Positions 48,952 through 60,595 of a stretch of DNA of 64,000 nt are shown here, one piece after another. Position numbers and translations under genes: made by a program. The notes under the pieces were generated by a model. That model saw only the letters and a program-made list of their open reading frames with translations, was not told the origin of the DNA and did no database searches. Origin of the DNA: Artemisia argyi (lineage: Eukaryota; Streptophyta; Magnoliopsida; Asterales; Asteraceae). Numbering within the stretch: position 1 is the first letter of the stretch; every line of letters begins with the position of its first letter. The DNA lies in the NCBI GenBank assembly GCA_030686995.1, contig CM060686.1:72272819-72336818 (forward strand), written 5' to 3'.

Positions 48952-50399
48952 TGATGCGTGGGAATCGCAACAGGCTTTACCTCTCGAGGGATCTCGAGAA
49001 GCTTACAACCCCCACCAGGCAGTGTACCTGATCGTTGTAGTATAGTATAGTGACAAGTACCGGGGGATTGATCATTCAGCTTAGGAATAGTGTCGCTAGG
49101 ATTAGAAAGCCTAAATTACTAGTTCTAAAGGCGAGGGATGATTATTTTTGTGTTTTTATATTTTTTAGAAAGGAATTAAAATCTCGGGTTTTGGAAGAAT
49201 GGGCGAATTAGTTGCTATTCAACTAACCCAAAACTAAGATGCAATCAAAATAAAATACTAAAAATGAAAATAAACTAATTATACTAAGGTTGTGAGCAAT
49301 AATTGGAGAAAATGTGTTTACTTAGATTTCACTACTCCCTAGATATCTTTTACACGTTAATTACTTGTTATAATTGCATGGATGACGGATTGTATTCCTT
49401 AATACCATTCATGGGGTGGCATACATAACTCCCCAATTCTATGAGCTCTTATCTCCTCCTACACCATGCCCAGCACAACTATAGGGATTGTAAACAGTGG
49501 CTCATGCATTAAATACAACCAATAAAGACCTAGTACGCCTCGGTTCATGTTTCTTAAGACGTTCAAGCATGTTACCATTTGGAGATCTGTCAGTTTTCTT
49601 AAGCCTAACATATAAATCATTCATCCAAGACAAGAATAAACAAGTAATCAACACATAATCAATATCTAGGTTTCATTAGATCTAAGCAAACACAAAAGAG
49701 ATCTAGCCTAGCATGATAGAATTAAAACAAGAACAAGATATAGACAACCAACACATAGACATATTGATTGAATTAGAAGAACACTTATCTTGATTAATCA
49801 TGCAAGGTATCAAGGGGTTGGAACCCTTGAAAAACCTGTAAAGTTACACCAAAATCGTCTCTAGGGTTTCTCCCAAAACTTCTCCCTTTAAATGCGAAAA
49901 ACTAGAAAACTATATATAGGAAAATAAAGATGACGGCGTCAAGAACAAAGGTGTGACGCCGTCATCTCACCGCCAAATACTTCCTCGGACGGCCTTGATC
50001 TACTTCTGACGCCGTCAAGTCCTAGGCCGTCACAAAAATTACTCTTGACGCCCTGTGTGTGACGCCGTCATCAACTACGGATTTTAATTCTTGGGGTTTT
50101 GACGCCGTCAGGAAAACTCTTGACGCCTTCACGAACTCTCGTATTTTATTATTGAGGTTTGACGCCGTCAGGAAATTACTCTTGACGCCGTCACCTACTG
50201 TTCCCAGCATGGAAAATTGAGACTTTGCCGTTTTCTTCACTTTTATGCTCCAAAAACGTCCAAAATGGCTTCTTTTCCAGAATTCACTCTCCAAGTACCT
50301 AAAATCACAAAAGGAACGATTTAGGGCAATATTTGATCAAATAAAGTCGGATTCGGGCTTAAATGACCCCCTAAAAACGGATCATTTTTTGCCTCATCA
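48952..50399 (-). repeat. Element C 3' LTR
   Basis: TGATGCG...CCTCATCA. Palindrome array 49931-50193; TATA 49910-49919; tRNA-Asp-like block 49032-49061. Confidence 0.93.
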
Positions 50400-51003
50400 T
50401 ATACCCTTACACTTGAGATTTGCTTGTCCTCAAGCAAATGCGCTTTTATTCTACTCAAAATACAAGTTAGGGGTCATTTAACACTAATATAAAAGTAATT
50501 ACAACAAATAATCGTTCCACTAAAGACCAATAGACAAGCACGGAGGTCATACACTAGCACCTCACAAATAGTGTTTAGATACTCACATCTCTCGGGTGTA
50601 ATAAAGTAATATAACATTATGGAAATGGAAGATATCTCTCACTACCTGTCATAGCAAAATAGATTACCATAGGCTTGGGAAAGGATCAAACCTCCACCAC
50701 ATGGCGTAAGCACCTAGGATAAACTATCAAAGAGGTCTTTTAAAGGGTTGTAACGTTAGGTATAGGGATATGAATTACACAGTTTTGTTGGATAAAGGAA
50801 GTTTTACTGGTGGCGAGTTAACAATCTTGGTTAATTACATGTACAAGACGGCGTTGCTAAGCCAAGACTAGACTCGACTTAAGCTAATAAATGAGAAATA
50901 ACAAAAACATAAAATGAACATAGAATAAAAAGGGATGGTAGTCCGTATGTTTTTTCTCTTTTTCCTTTTTCTATTTTTTTCTTTTCTTTTTCTTGATTTT
51001 TTC

Positions 51004-51041
<38 letters not shown>

Positions 51042-52890
51042 ATACACTCTTACCCTACCATCCAAAATAATACATCATAGGGAATGTAAATTTCCCTTAC
51101 ACTTGAATTTTTACATACTTTACAATAAACTAATCTGATGACTCGAATTAAGAAAATCAAAACACTTGGAGCACTTTTAAGATTAACGTACATATGGGGG
51201 TAATAATATTATGTTCTTCCCCATTACTCCATAAAATAAGTACTTACCCATGAGTCCCAATCGTCCTAAAACAATATGTACAAGGATATGACTCGACTTA
51301 GCAACCATGTAATCAATTAGAAAGTTAACTTAGGATTTAACAAATAACAATAATGCACTAAAGATGAGCGCATACACGGAAGGCTAAGGCGATTTGGTTG
51401 TACATTTAAGTGGGGTGTAACAAATTCTTCCTTTAAGTAAATTGCTTAAAGTTAGAAACGAAAAGATAGGCTCGGAGGGGTGTACTAGGGGTATCGTGTA
51501 CTAAAAATGAGTACAACGCTAAGGGTGTGGGAAAAATTAGTTGACTTAACTAGCCAAGTAATATGACTTAAATGGTCAAGTAATTATGATACGGGTTTAA
51601 CACAAGGGTGATCCTAATGCCTCTTATCATGTAGTAAATCCTACCACACGAATGTAGTCTCACTAGCGGTCTCGGGATGCATCACTAACGCAAGTTCTAG
51701 AATCTAAATGCTACCGGTACACTCATAAGCACTAATAGTAAATGCTTTTCCTATCAAATCTAAAGGCGAACCTCACATATTTGGGTGGAAAATTTTTCTG
51801 AATAGTACGGTTTTGTGCTAGTCATACGACTCCTATCCATGAGACGCTTGCTATGGCTAAAGTTTCACTCCTAAATGTTGTAAAAAATTTTAAATTTGGT
51901 GCTAAAATTGCACTAACAAGTATTTCTCATAGTTTTATTACACATCTACCATCAAACAAAACAAACTCAAGCGAAAGTGCATATGTAAGGTATCATCTTT
52001 TTACCCTCCCCTTACCCTTAAGATGAACATTGTCCCCAATGTTCAAGTAAAGAATGTAAAAGTGAAAAAGTAAAGAGAATGAAATCAAATACTCCCCTGA
52101 TTCGCTCGGTATGGATTATAGGTTGGCCAGGTTAAATCTTCCTCCAAGAAAATGAACAATCAAAGCTTCCCTTCCAGAAATATAAATCATCTCCTTGTCA
52201 TACATAACCTGTAAAACCTGAAAAAATAGACAAGGCAACCTCGCGTAAAATCGGCGACATCCTATATAAGTTACTAAATCCTAGAAAACAAAGTAAAATA
52301 TAATGCTTGTGGAATGAAGTTTGCAGATCTCCTGGAGATTATAAAACTTAATAATTCACAAAAACCATAAGACTCCGTTAGAAAAACAAAACCGGTAAAA
52401 TTTCCAGATTTTAACTCCTGACGCCGTCAAGAGTAAAACTCTGACGCCGTCAGAATGGACCTGCAGAAATTCTTATGTTAAGTTTCCGGAAAATTTCTGG
52501 AAAAACTTGGTCCTACTTCCTGGAAAATCCTGCAAAACTTCATTATGACTCAATACAAGCATTTGACTCTAACAAATACGAATATACATGCTCATTTATT
52601 ATTGTGGAGAATCATGATCGGTTTGTTTCTTAAAAACATATTTGGGGTTTCCCCTTACACTTATCCTTTGCAAAAATACTTCTAGGTGGAGTTAAGACTA
52701 GGCTAAACAACAAAGTAAAATATTTCCACATTTTAATTTAGAAACATGATCAACCAACAATAAAAATAAAACATGCATACGGAAGCAAATAACAAACAAA
52801 CAAATAAAATCACACAAAACATGGGTTGCCTCCCAAGAAGCGCTTTTCTTTATTTACGAGTCTTGTAGCTAGACTCAAGGTCATGGGTTA
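50400..52890 (-). other. Element C 3' noncoding region
   Basis: Collinear with A and B. CCCTTACACTT at 50404, 51094 and 52652, with a mutated copy at 52009. Hairpin 52025-52044. Palindrome pair 52419-52429 and 52442-52452. T-rich tract 50949-51039 (polypurine on the element strand). ORFs over the T-tract are low-complexity artefacts. Confidence 0.8.
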
Positions 52891-55646
52891 CTACGTGATT
52901 TCATCATTGGTTCCACTCTCTAGGTCGTCTTCTAAACTAGTATCACTTTCATAGTGCAAGTACTTCGGATCTTCGAACTCGAAAATATCTTGTCGATACT
53001 TAGAACCAAGCTTACTAACATTCTTAAAGAATCCACATGATAAATCAGAAATATTTCTACACCCTCTCCTAACATCTTCATCACACAAGATAAGTTGGGA
53101 GCTCATCATATCAAGCCCGTCACAATCTATTTCCTTAAGGTCTTTCCTCTTGTATGGCGTTTGGTATGAAATCCTCCTAATCCCATCAGTGAAGGTCATG
53201 ATTCCGTTCAAGTCATCCACTATCAAATTAGTGATTTCACAAAAGGGTGTTCCAAAGACGACTTGTGATAACCTAGGGTCGACATAGTCCTCTATGTTGT
53301 CCACAATCGTGAATTCCATAGAGAATGCCATATTTCCTACGAACACCTGGATTTCATGATCCTTACCAACCACTTTCTCTCCCTTGTAAATCATCCCCCA
53401 TCTGCAGATATTGTTATAATGAAACAATGACATAAAATTCTTTGGCAGGAATACATTAATGTATATGTTATCGAAGTACTTATGACCGATCATGCAGGGG
53501 ATTTTGAGATTATTCGGATCACGTCGTCTTATCTTCCCTAACTCTCCATCCTTTGACCCATATAGATTCCCCTCAAGAGAGGGACGATACTCGTACACTT
53601 CCTCACTATCCCTACAAAAAATTACCTTCCTAACACCATTGGTGAGTACTACACTACCATCTTTCTCATCAAGGATTGCTCCCGATTCATTGATAAATGG
53701 TATCCCAAGGACAAGGTGGGTAAACGTTTGATTGGTGAGAGGGTCCACGTCATCAACCACGGTGAGGTCAGTATTGTAAACAAGCTCTCCAATCCTAATT
53801 GATAAATTTTCTATTACTCTCTCGCACGCAATGTGCTCTGGGAAGGTTTTGTGGTATAGGGAAAGGGGGATTATGTTGACTGGGAAGCTAGGATCTATAT
53901 GACTATCGGTTAAGAGCTTTTCCTTAATGGTACAGGGGATCTTGAAAACTTTAGGGTTACTTTCCTTAGTCTGATTGCTACCCACACTAATAACATCCTC
54001 CATTTTTCTCTCGGGTTCTTCTATAATAGATTTACCCAAAATGATTGGATCTTTCTCATGCTCTTCTGATTTCTCTTTCCTTTCATCCGGTTTGTCAGAT
54101 TCTTGCGCGGTGTATTGCTCGGGTGAGTCGGTAGGTTTCCTTGCCGAAGCATGGTCAACCCTTGAGGTCTCATCTTTCGCTGTCTGACTGAATTTGTTAG
54201 TTTGTTGTTGGGTTGGGTTGGATGTTGAAGCAGATATTGTGGTGTTGGTGTTTACGAAGTGGTTGGTCCTGGGGGGTTGACATGTTCTTTTCCGTTAGGA
54301 GATAGATGTTTGAATAACTTGCCAGGACTTTTTATTTTTACAGGGGAGGCTGGTGGACTCATGACGGTAGCAGATTTAACCTCATCAACGTGAATGGGCT
54401 TTTTATCAATATGCTCTTTGATAGCAGTCAACAGATTACAAATCTTGTTGTTCACGTCAGCCTGCTGTTGTTTAAATTTTGCCTCGAGCGTAGTGAGCTG
54501 TAGTTCTTGAGATAGAATGAATTTTTTTAAAGTATCTTCACAGCTTTGCCTAGGAATACCTCGTGACGGAAAATGCTCGGACCAAGTGAGTGGTGAGGAG
54601 TCATTGAAGGATACGCTTCGCGTTTGGTACCCTCTAAAATCAGGTTTATCCTTCCATGCCTCATAGGCTTCGGCAGAAGTTCGAGGACCCTGACCTACGT
54701 GTGATGATGTGAATTCGTTATAAGCACGTTTTGGAAGTTCCATGCAGTTATAGGTCTCATGAGGGCCATTGCATAGTTTGCATGTAGAAGCGATTCTGCT
54801 TACTTGGCTTGAAGGTTTATGAGCTTCGTAAGATTTCATGAGAGACTTGACTCGACCTTCAAGTTCCATGATCTTACGGTCGGGAGTGCTAGAATTGTTC
54901 GAAGGCAAAGATATTGCCTCGACCGTTTTGTTCAAATCACGGGGATCATTCCAACTTTCGTTGTCATAGAGAGCAAGATCTTCTATGAGTTCCCATTATT
55001 GTTCCGCACTAAGATCACGTAGCTTACCACCGGCCGATTGGTCAATGGCTCGCCTCGTGGAGATATCGATATGGTCATAAAAAATTTGGACTTGGAGCCA
55101 AAGATCTATGCCATGATGAGGGACTTTTTGGAGTAAGTCCTTGAAACGAGTCCATGCTTCATAAAGAGATTCATTTTGACATTGTTGGAACATCAAGATG
55201 TCATTTCTAAGCTTAGTAGTTCTCCCCGGTGGGAAAAATTGAGCAAGGAAACGAGTGGTAAGATCATCCCATGTGGTGATGGATCCCGCGGGTAAACGCT
55301 CAAGCCATTGACTAGCTTGATCCCGTAGAGAGAATTGGAATAGGCGTAAACGGGTCGTCTCTCTAGTTTCAACACCTAGGTCTATGGAATCTACGATTTT
55401 TAGAAAGTCCTTAAGATGTTGGTTTGGATCTTCGGAACGAAGTCCATGGAATGCACATCCGCTTTGCACCAACCGGATGGTGTCGGATTGCAAGGGGGTC
55501 ACATTGGCTCCAGTGAGCTCAATGGTGTTTCGGTAGCCTTGGTGGCTAGGTCGGGAGTACACTCCTAAGGTTCGGGGCCTAAAGGGTTCTAGTGGTGGGT
55601 TTTGTTGTGGTGGGATGACGGGTTCAAAGATGTTACCACCTTCCAT
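52891..55646 (-). pseudogene. gag-pro: Gag plus two tandem retropepsin-like domains of element C
   Basis: Starts MEGGNIFEPVIPPQQNP at 55646, nearly identical to A through the gag domain. A TCA-to-TAA stop lies at about 54993-54995. The frame continues through a C-X2-C-X3-H-X4-C knuckle (CKLCNGPHETYNC) and, from there on, is unlike A and B. A one-base frameshift near a C-run at about 54285 leads to the final frame. Counting from M at 54039, retropepsin-like domain 1 is about 32-142 (HIDPSFPVNIIP, D49) and domain 2 about 177-295 (YINVFLPKNFMS, with N195 where D is expected). Neither has D-T/S-G. The tail DLESGTNDEIT resembles B's DLESETKDEFT and ends at the shared stop position. Tandem degenerate proteases are not usual in Gypsy elements. 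Confidence 0.88.
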
Positions 55647-55817
55647 GATGTCGGATGGTAAAGAGTTACGAACAAAGGCACGAAGAAATAAGATAGACTA
55701 AAGAAGACCTAAAAATAAAAATAAAATCTTACTAGAAAGGAATCTAGCAAGTAGACCTAATAAAAAGAAATCCTAACCTAGACAATAACTATTCCCCGGG
55801 CTGCGGCGCCAAAAACT

Positions 55818-57266
55818 TGATGCGTGGGAATCGCAACAGGCTTTACCTCTCGAGGGATCTCGAGAAGCTTACAACCCCCACCAGGCAGTGTACCTGATCG
55901 TTGTAGTATAGTATAGTGACAAGTACCGGGGGATTGATCGTTCAGCTTAGGAATAGTGTCGCTAGGATTAGAAAGCTTAAATTACTAGTTCTAAAGGTGA
56001 GGGATGATTATTTTTGTGTTTTAATATTTTTTAGAAAGCAATTAAAATCTCGGGTTTTGGAAGAATGGGCGGAATTAGTTGCTATTCAACTAACCCAAAA
56101 CTAAGATGCAATCAAAATAAAATACTAAAAATGAAAATAAACTAATTATACTAAGGTTGTGAGCAGTAATTGGAGAAAATGTGTTTACTTAGATTTCACT
56201 ACTCCCTAGATATCTTTTACACGTTAATTACTTGTTATAATTGCATGGATGACGGATTGTATTCCTTAATACCATTCATGGGGTGGCATACATAACTCCC
56301 CAATTCTATGAGCTCTTATCTCCTCCTACACCATGCCCAGCACAACTATAGGGATTGTAAACAGTGACTCATGCATTAAATACAACCAATAAAGACCTAG
56401 TACGCCTCGGTTCATGTTTCTTAAGACGTTCAAGCATGTTACCATTTGGAGATCTGCCAGTTTTCTTAAGCCTAACATATAAATCATTCATCCAAGACAA
56501 GAATAAACAAGTAATCAACACATAATCAATATCTAGGTTTCATTAGATCTAAGCAAACACAAAAGAGATCTAGCCTAGCATGATAGAATTAAGACAAGAA
56601 CAAGATATAGACAACCAACACATAGACATATTGATTGAATTAGAAGAACACTTATCTTGATTAATCATGCAAGGTATCAAGGGGTTGGAACCCTTGAAAA
56701 ACCTGTAAAGTTACACCAAAATTGTCTCTAGGGTTTCTCCCAAAACTTCTCCCTTTAAATGTGAAAAACTAGAAAACTATATATAGGAAAATAGGGATGA
56801 CGGCGTCAAGAACAAAGGTGTGACGCCGTCATCTCGCCGCCAAATACTTCCTCGGACGGCCTTGATCTACTTCTGACGCTGTCAAGGCCTAGGCCATCAC
56901 AAAAATTACTCTTGACGCCCTGTGTGTGACGCCGTCATCAACTACGGATTTTAATTCTTGGGGTTTTGACGCCGTCAGGAAAACTCTTGACGCCTTCACG
57001 AACTCTCGTATTTTATTATTGAAGTTTGACGCCGTCAGGAAATTTCTCTTGACGCCGTCACCTACTGTTCCCAGCATGGAAAATTGAGACTTTGCCGTTT
57101 TCTTCACTTTTATGCTCCAAAAACGTCCAAAATGGCTTCTTTTCCAGAATTCACTCTCCAAGTACCTAAAATCACAAAAGGAACGATTTAGGGCAATATT
57201 TGATCAAATAAAGTCGGATTCGGGCTTAAATGACCCCCTAAAAACGGATCATTTTTCACCTCATCA
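55818..57266 (-). repeat. Element C 5' LTR
   Basis: TGATGCG...CCTCATCA, preceded on the internal side by a primer site reading TGGCGCCGCAGCCCGGGG on the element strand. Palindrome array 56798-57060; TATA 56778-56787; tRNA-Asp-like block 55898-55927. Confidence 0.93.
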
Positions 57267-57341
57267 GTTAGCTAGTTGTGGGTTTTTTGGGTGGTCTTGT
57301 TGTAGTGGGTTGATGGGTTCAAAGATGTTACCACCTTCCAT
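57267..57341 (-). pseudogene. N-terminal codons of element B gag, separated by element C
   Basis: ATG at 57341-57339 opens MEGGNIFEP, as in A and C, and runs about 25 codons to the GTTAG target site of C. The rest of the gene resumes at 48946. This fixes the insertion point of C within the gag N-terminus. Confidence 0.85.
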
Positions 57342-57511
57342 GATGTCGGATGGTAAAGATTGCGAACAAAGGCACGAAGAAATAAGATAGACTAAAGAAA
57401 ACCTAAAAATGAAAATAAAATCTTACTAGAAAGGAATCTAGCAAGTAGACCTAATAAAAAGAAATCCTAACCTAGACAATAACTATTCCCCGGGCTGCGG
57501 CGCCAAAAACT

Positions 57512-58876
57512 TGATGCGTGGGAATTGCACCAGGCTTTACCTCAAGTGGGATCTCGAGAAGCTTACAACCCCCACCAGGCAGTGTACCTGATCGTTGTAG
57601 TATAGTATAGTGACAAGTACCGGGGGATTGATCGTTCAACTCAGGAATAGTGTCGCTAGGATTAGAAAGCCTAAAAACTAGGTCTAGAGGTGAAGGATGA
57701 TTCTTTTTGTATTTTTATATTTTTATGAAAGCAAATAAAATCTCGGGTTTTGGAAGAGTGGGCGGAATTAGTTGCTAGTCAACTAACCCAATAACTAAGA
57801 AGCAATCAAAATAAAATAACAGAAATGTAAATAAAGCTAATTAAACTAGTGTGGTGTGAAAAGTAATTGGGAGAATTGTGTTTACTTAGATTTCACTACT
57901 CCCTAACTATCTTTTACAGGTTAATTGTTTGTTATAGTTGCGTGGATGACGGGTTATATTCCTTAATACCAATTGTGGGGTGGCGTACTTACTTCCCCAA
58001 CTCTATAAGCTCCTACTTCACTCCTATGTCGAGCCTGCAAGAAGCTCCTAACATGGGATCACTAGAATTCGCTCATGCATTAAATACAACCATAAAAACC
58101 TAGTACACATCGGTTCATGTTTCTTAAGACGTTCAAGCAAGTTACACAATGGAGATCTGCCAGTTTTCTTAAGCCTAACATTGAAATCATTCATCCATTA
58201 CAACTATAAACAAGCAATCAACCTATAATCAACATCTAGGTTTCACTACATCTAAGCAAACACACAAAACATCTAGCCTAGCATGTTAAAATAAAGACAA
58301 GCGTAAGATATATTCAAAAAACACATAGACATATTGAATGAATTGAAAGGAAACTTATCTCAATTGAACATGAAGGGTTTCAAGGGGTGAAAACCCTTGA
58401 AAATACTGTTACAAACGAGCTAGGGTTTATTAAGTTCGACCCTAAAATTCTCCTCTTAAGTTCCACACTTAATGAATGAAAATTAGAAAAGTATATATAT
58501 ATTTCATGAGGTAACGGCGTCAAGAGGAAAGTTCTGAAGCCGTCATCTCGCCGCCAATAAAATTCTCGGACTGCCTAGATCCAGATCTGACACCGTCATG
58601 TGCATTGCTACTCTGGGCCGTCATCATTTTTGCTCCTGACGCCGTCATAAAATTGCTCTTGACACCGTCAGGTACTGTTCCCAGCAAGGAAAATTAAGAC
58701 TTTGCCGTTGTCTTTACTTTTATGCTCCAAAAACGTCCAAAATGCTTCCTTTTCCAGAATTCACTCCAAAAGTACCTAAAATCACAAAAGGAACGATTTA
58801 GGGCAATAATTGATCAAATAAATTCCAATTCCGGCTTAAATGACCCCCTAAAAACGGATCATTTTTCGCCTCATCA
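57512..58876 (-). repeat. Element B 5' LTR
   Basis: 1365 bp, TGATGCGTGGGAATTGC...CCTCATCA, then GTACA. Palindrome array 58512-58670 with several mutated units; tRNA-Asp-like block 57592-57621. The ORF that crosses 58876 into the Copia sequence is a chance fusion across the junction. Confidence 0.93.
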
Positions 58877-60595
58877 GTACACGTCTCCAATTTACGACTT
58901 TTTGTCTACGATACCACTACCTTTTTCACCAATCCCAACCGTAACCCATCAAGAGCCCACCACCAACTCACCTACTCCTTCACCTACTGGCCCAACGAAT
59001 ACACTTCCTCCAAGCCCGATAAACCATGCCACACCCGAGCCCAATACCCATCACGTACCTCAGCCTGATACAACCATTGTTATACAACCCACCACTCCTA
59101 CAAACACCAACCCACATATGCAGCCCAATACTACGACTCCTATCCAGCCCCCACCACTGAGCCCGATAACACCACTTCAGCCCAAACACAACAGCCTCCG
59201 CAATAGCCCAATATACCCACTCCCACCGTTAACACTCATCCCATTGTCACGCGTGCTAAAGCCGGTATATCTAAACCTCTTGAGCGTATGAATTGTCATG
59301 TCACAACCGTTTCTCCGCTTCCTCGGTCTCATGTTCATGCTCTTTGTGATCCTAAGTGGAAACATGCTATGTTAGATGAATATAATGCTTTAATTACTAA
59401 CGGTACGTGGGTACTTGGACCCCGTCCAGCTAATGTAAATATTGTTCGTTCTATGTGGCTTTTCAGGCATAAGTTTCATGCAGATGGTACTTTAATCAGG
59501 TATAAGGTGCGACTTGTTGCAAATGGTCGCAGTCAGCTGCAAGGGATTGATTGTGATGAGACTTTTAGTCCCGTGGTCAAACCAGCTACTATTCGCACAG
59601 TACTTAGTCTAGCAGTGTCTCGTGATTGGCCTATTCATCAGCTTGATGTAAAGAATGCTTTTCTTCATGGTCACTTATCATAGACAGTTAATATGCATCA
59701 GCCGCCTGGGTTTGTCGATCCTGCTCACCCAGATTATGTTTGTCATTTGCAGCGATCATTATATGGGCTTAAGCAAGCCCATAGAGCTTTGTTTCAGCGG
59801 TTTGCAGGATTTGTTACTCGCATTGGTTTTCAGCATAGCAAAACTGATGCGTCACTGTTTGTATTTCATCGTGGATCTGACATGGCCTACTTGTTACTGT
59901 ATGTGGATGATATTATATTGACTGCTTCTTCTACTGCATTTTTACAGCGTGTTATCACTGCTCTTCATGATGAGTTTGCAATGACGGATCTTGGTTCTCT
60001 TAATTATTTTCTTGGTGTTTCTGCTACCCGCACAACATCTGGTATGTTTTTATCGCAGTCTAAGTTTGCTGAAGAAATTCTTGAGAGAGCTCATATGCAG
60101 AAATTTAATCCGTGCCGCACTCCTGTTGCTACAGAGTCCAAGCTTGGACCTGATGGTACACCCTTTGATGATCCCACCTTATATCGGAGCTTAGCTGGTG
60201 CCCTTCAGTATCTTACCTTTACATGTCCGGATATTTCATACACTGTTCAGCAGGTCTGTCTATATATGCATGACCCTCGTGATATACATTTTCATGCTTT
60301 GAAGCGTATATTACGCTATATTCGTGGTACTCTTGATCATGGTCTTCAGCTACATGTTTCTTCTACTGCTCAGCTTGTTGCTTACACGGATGCGGATTGG
60401 GCGGGTTGCCCGATCACTCGACGGTCTACTTCAGGTTACTGTGTTTTTCTTGGTGACAATTTATTATCTAGGTCTGTTAAATGACAAGTGACGTTATCTA
60501 GGTCCAGTGATGAGGCCGAGTACCGTGGTGTTGCTAATGTGGTGGTTGAGACTGCTTGGATTCGTAATTTGTTCCAAGAGTTACATGCCCCTGAT
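58877..60595 (+). pseudogene. Ty1/Copia polyprotein, second part: reverse transcriptase and RNase H
   Basis: Continues the protein interrupted at 31473. A P/T-rich linker (58877-59200) contains a frameshift. The reverse transcriptase follows: [42 protein letters not shown], a stop at about 59681-59683, then MHQPPGFVDP. The active site LLLYVDDIILT lies at about 59899-59931. RNase H begins with TDADWAGCP and STSGYCVFLGDN, then a second stop at about 60482. SRSSDEAEYRGVAN continues to about 60595, where similarity ends well short of the RNase H C-terminus. The 3' end and 3' LTR are missing. Confidence 0.93.

Larger units (their letters stand above)
48952..57266 (-). mobile_element. Element C: TR-GAG-type element inserted in B's gag
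   Basis: LTRs 48952-50399 (1448 bp) and 55818-57266 (1449 bp); GTTAG duplicated at 48947-48951 and 57267-57271. The interior is 5418 bp. I noted roughly 20 LTR differences, so it is older than A but younger than B. The LTRs are about 110 bp longer than A's, mainly through extra TGACG-palindrome units. It has the same primer site type, gag N-terminus and 3' region as A and B, but a third, tandem protease-like module. Confidence 0.93.
31474..58876 (-). mobile_element. Element B: TR-GAG-type element nested in Copia, itself split by D and C
   Basis: Flanked by GTACA at 31469-31473 and 58877-58881, inside the Copia coding region. The 3' LTR is split by D: 31474-31586 plus 43046-44296, about 1364 bp. 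The 5' LTR is 57512-58876, 1365 bp. Interior: 44297-48946 plus 57272-57511, about 4.9 kb, with a primer site TGGCGCCGCAGCCCGGGG next to 57512. It shares LTR, gag N-terminus and 3' noncoding region with A and C but carries its own protease-like module. No polymerase or integrase. Confidence 0.9.

Noticed and set aside
54252..54300. Programmed frameshift between gag and protease in element C
   Set aside because: A is a single frame and B keeps one frame apart from stops; C's shift is near a C-run and accompanied by a nonsense mutation, so decay is more likely.
58722..59291. 189-codon ORF that looks like a continuous gene
   Set aside because: It starts in the B LTR and crosses the target duplication into the Copia linker; the fusion is a chance result of the insertion.
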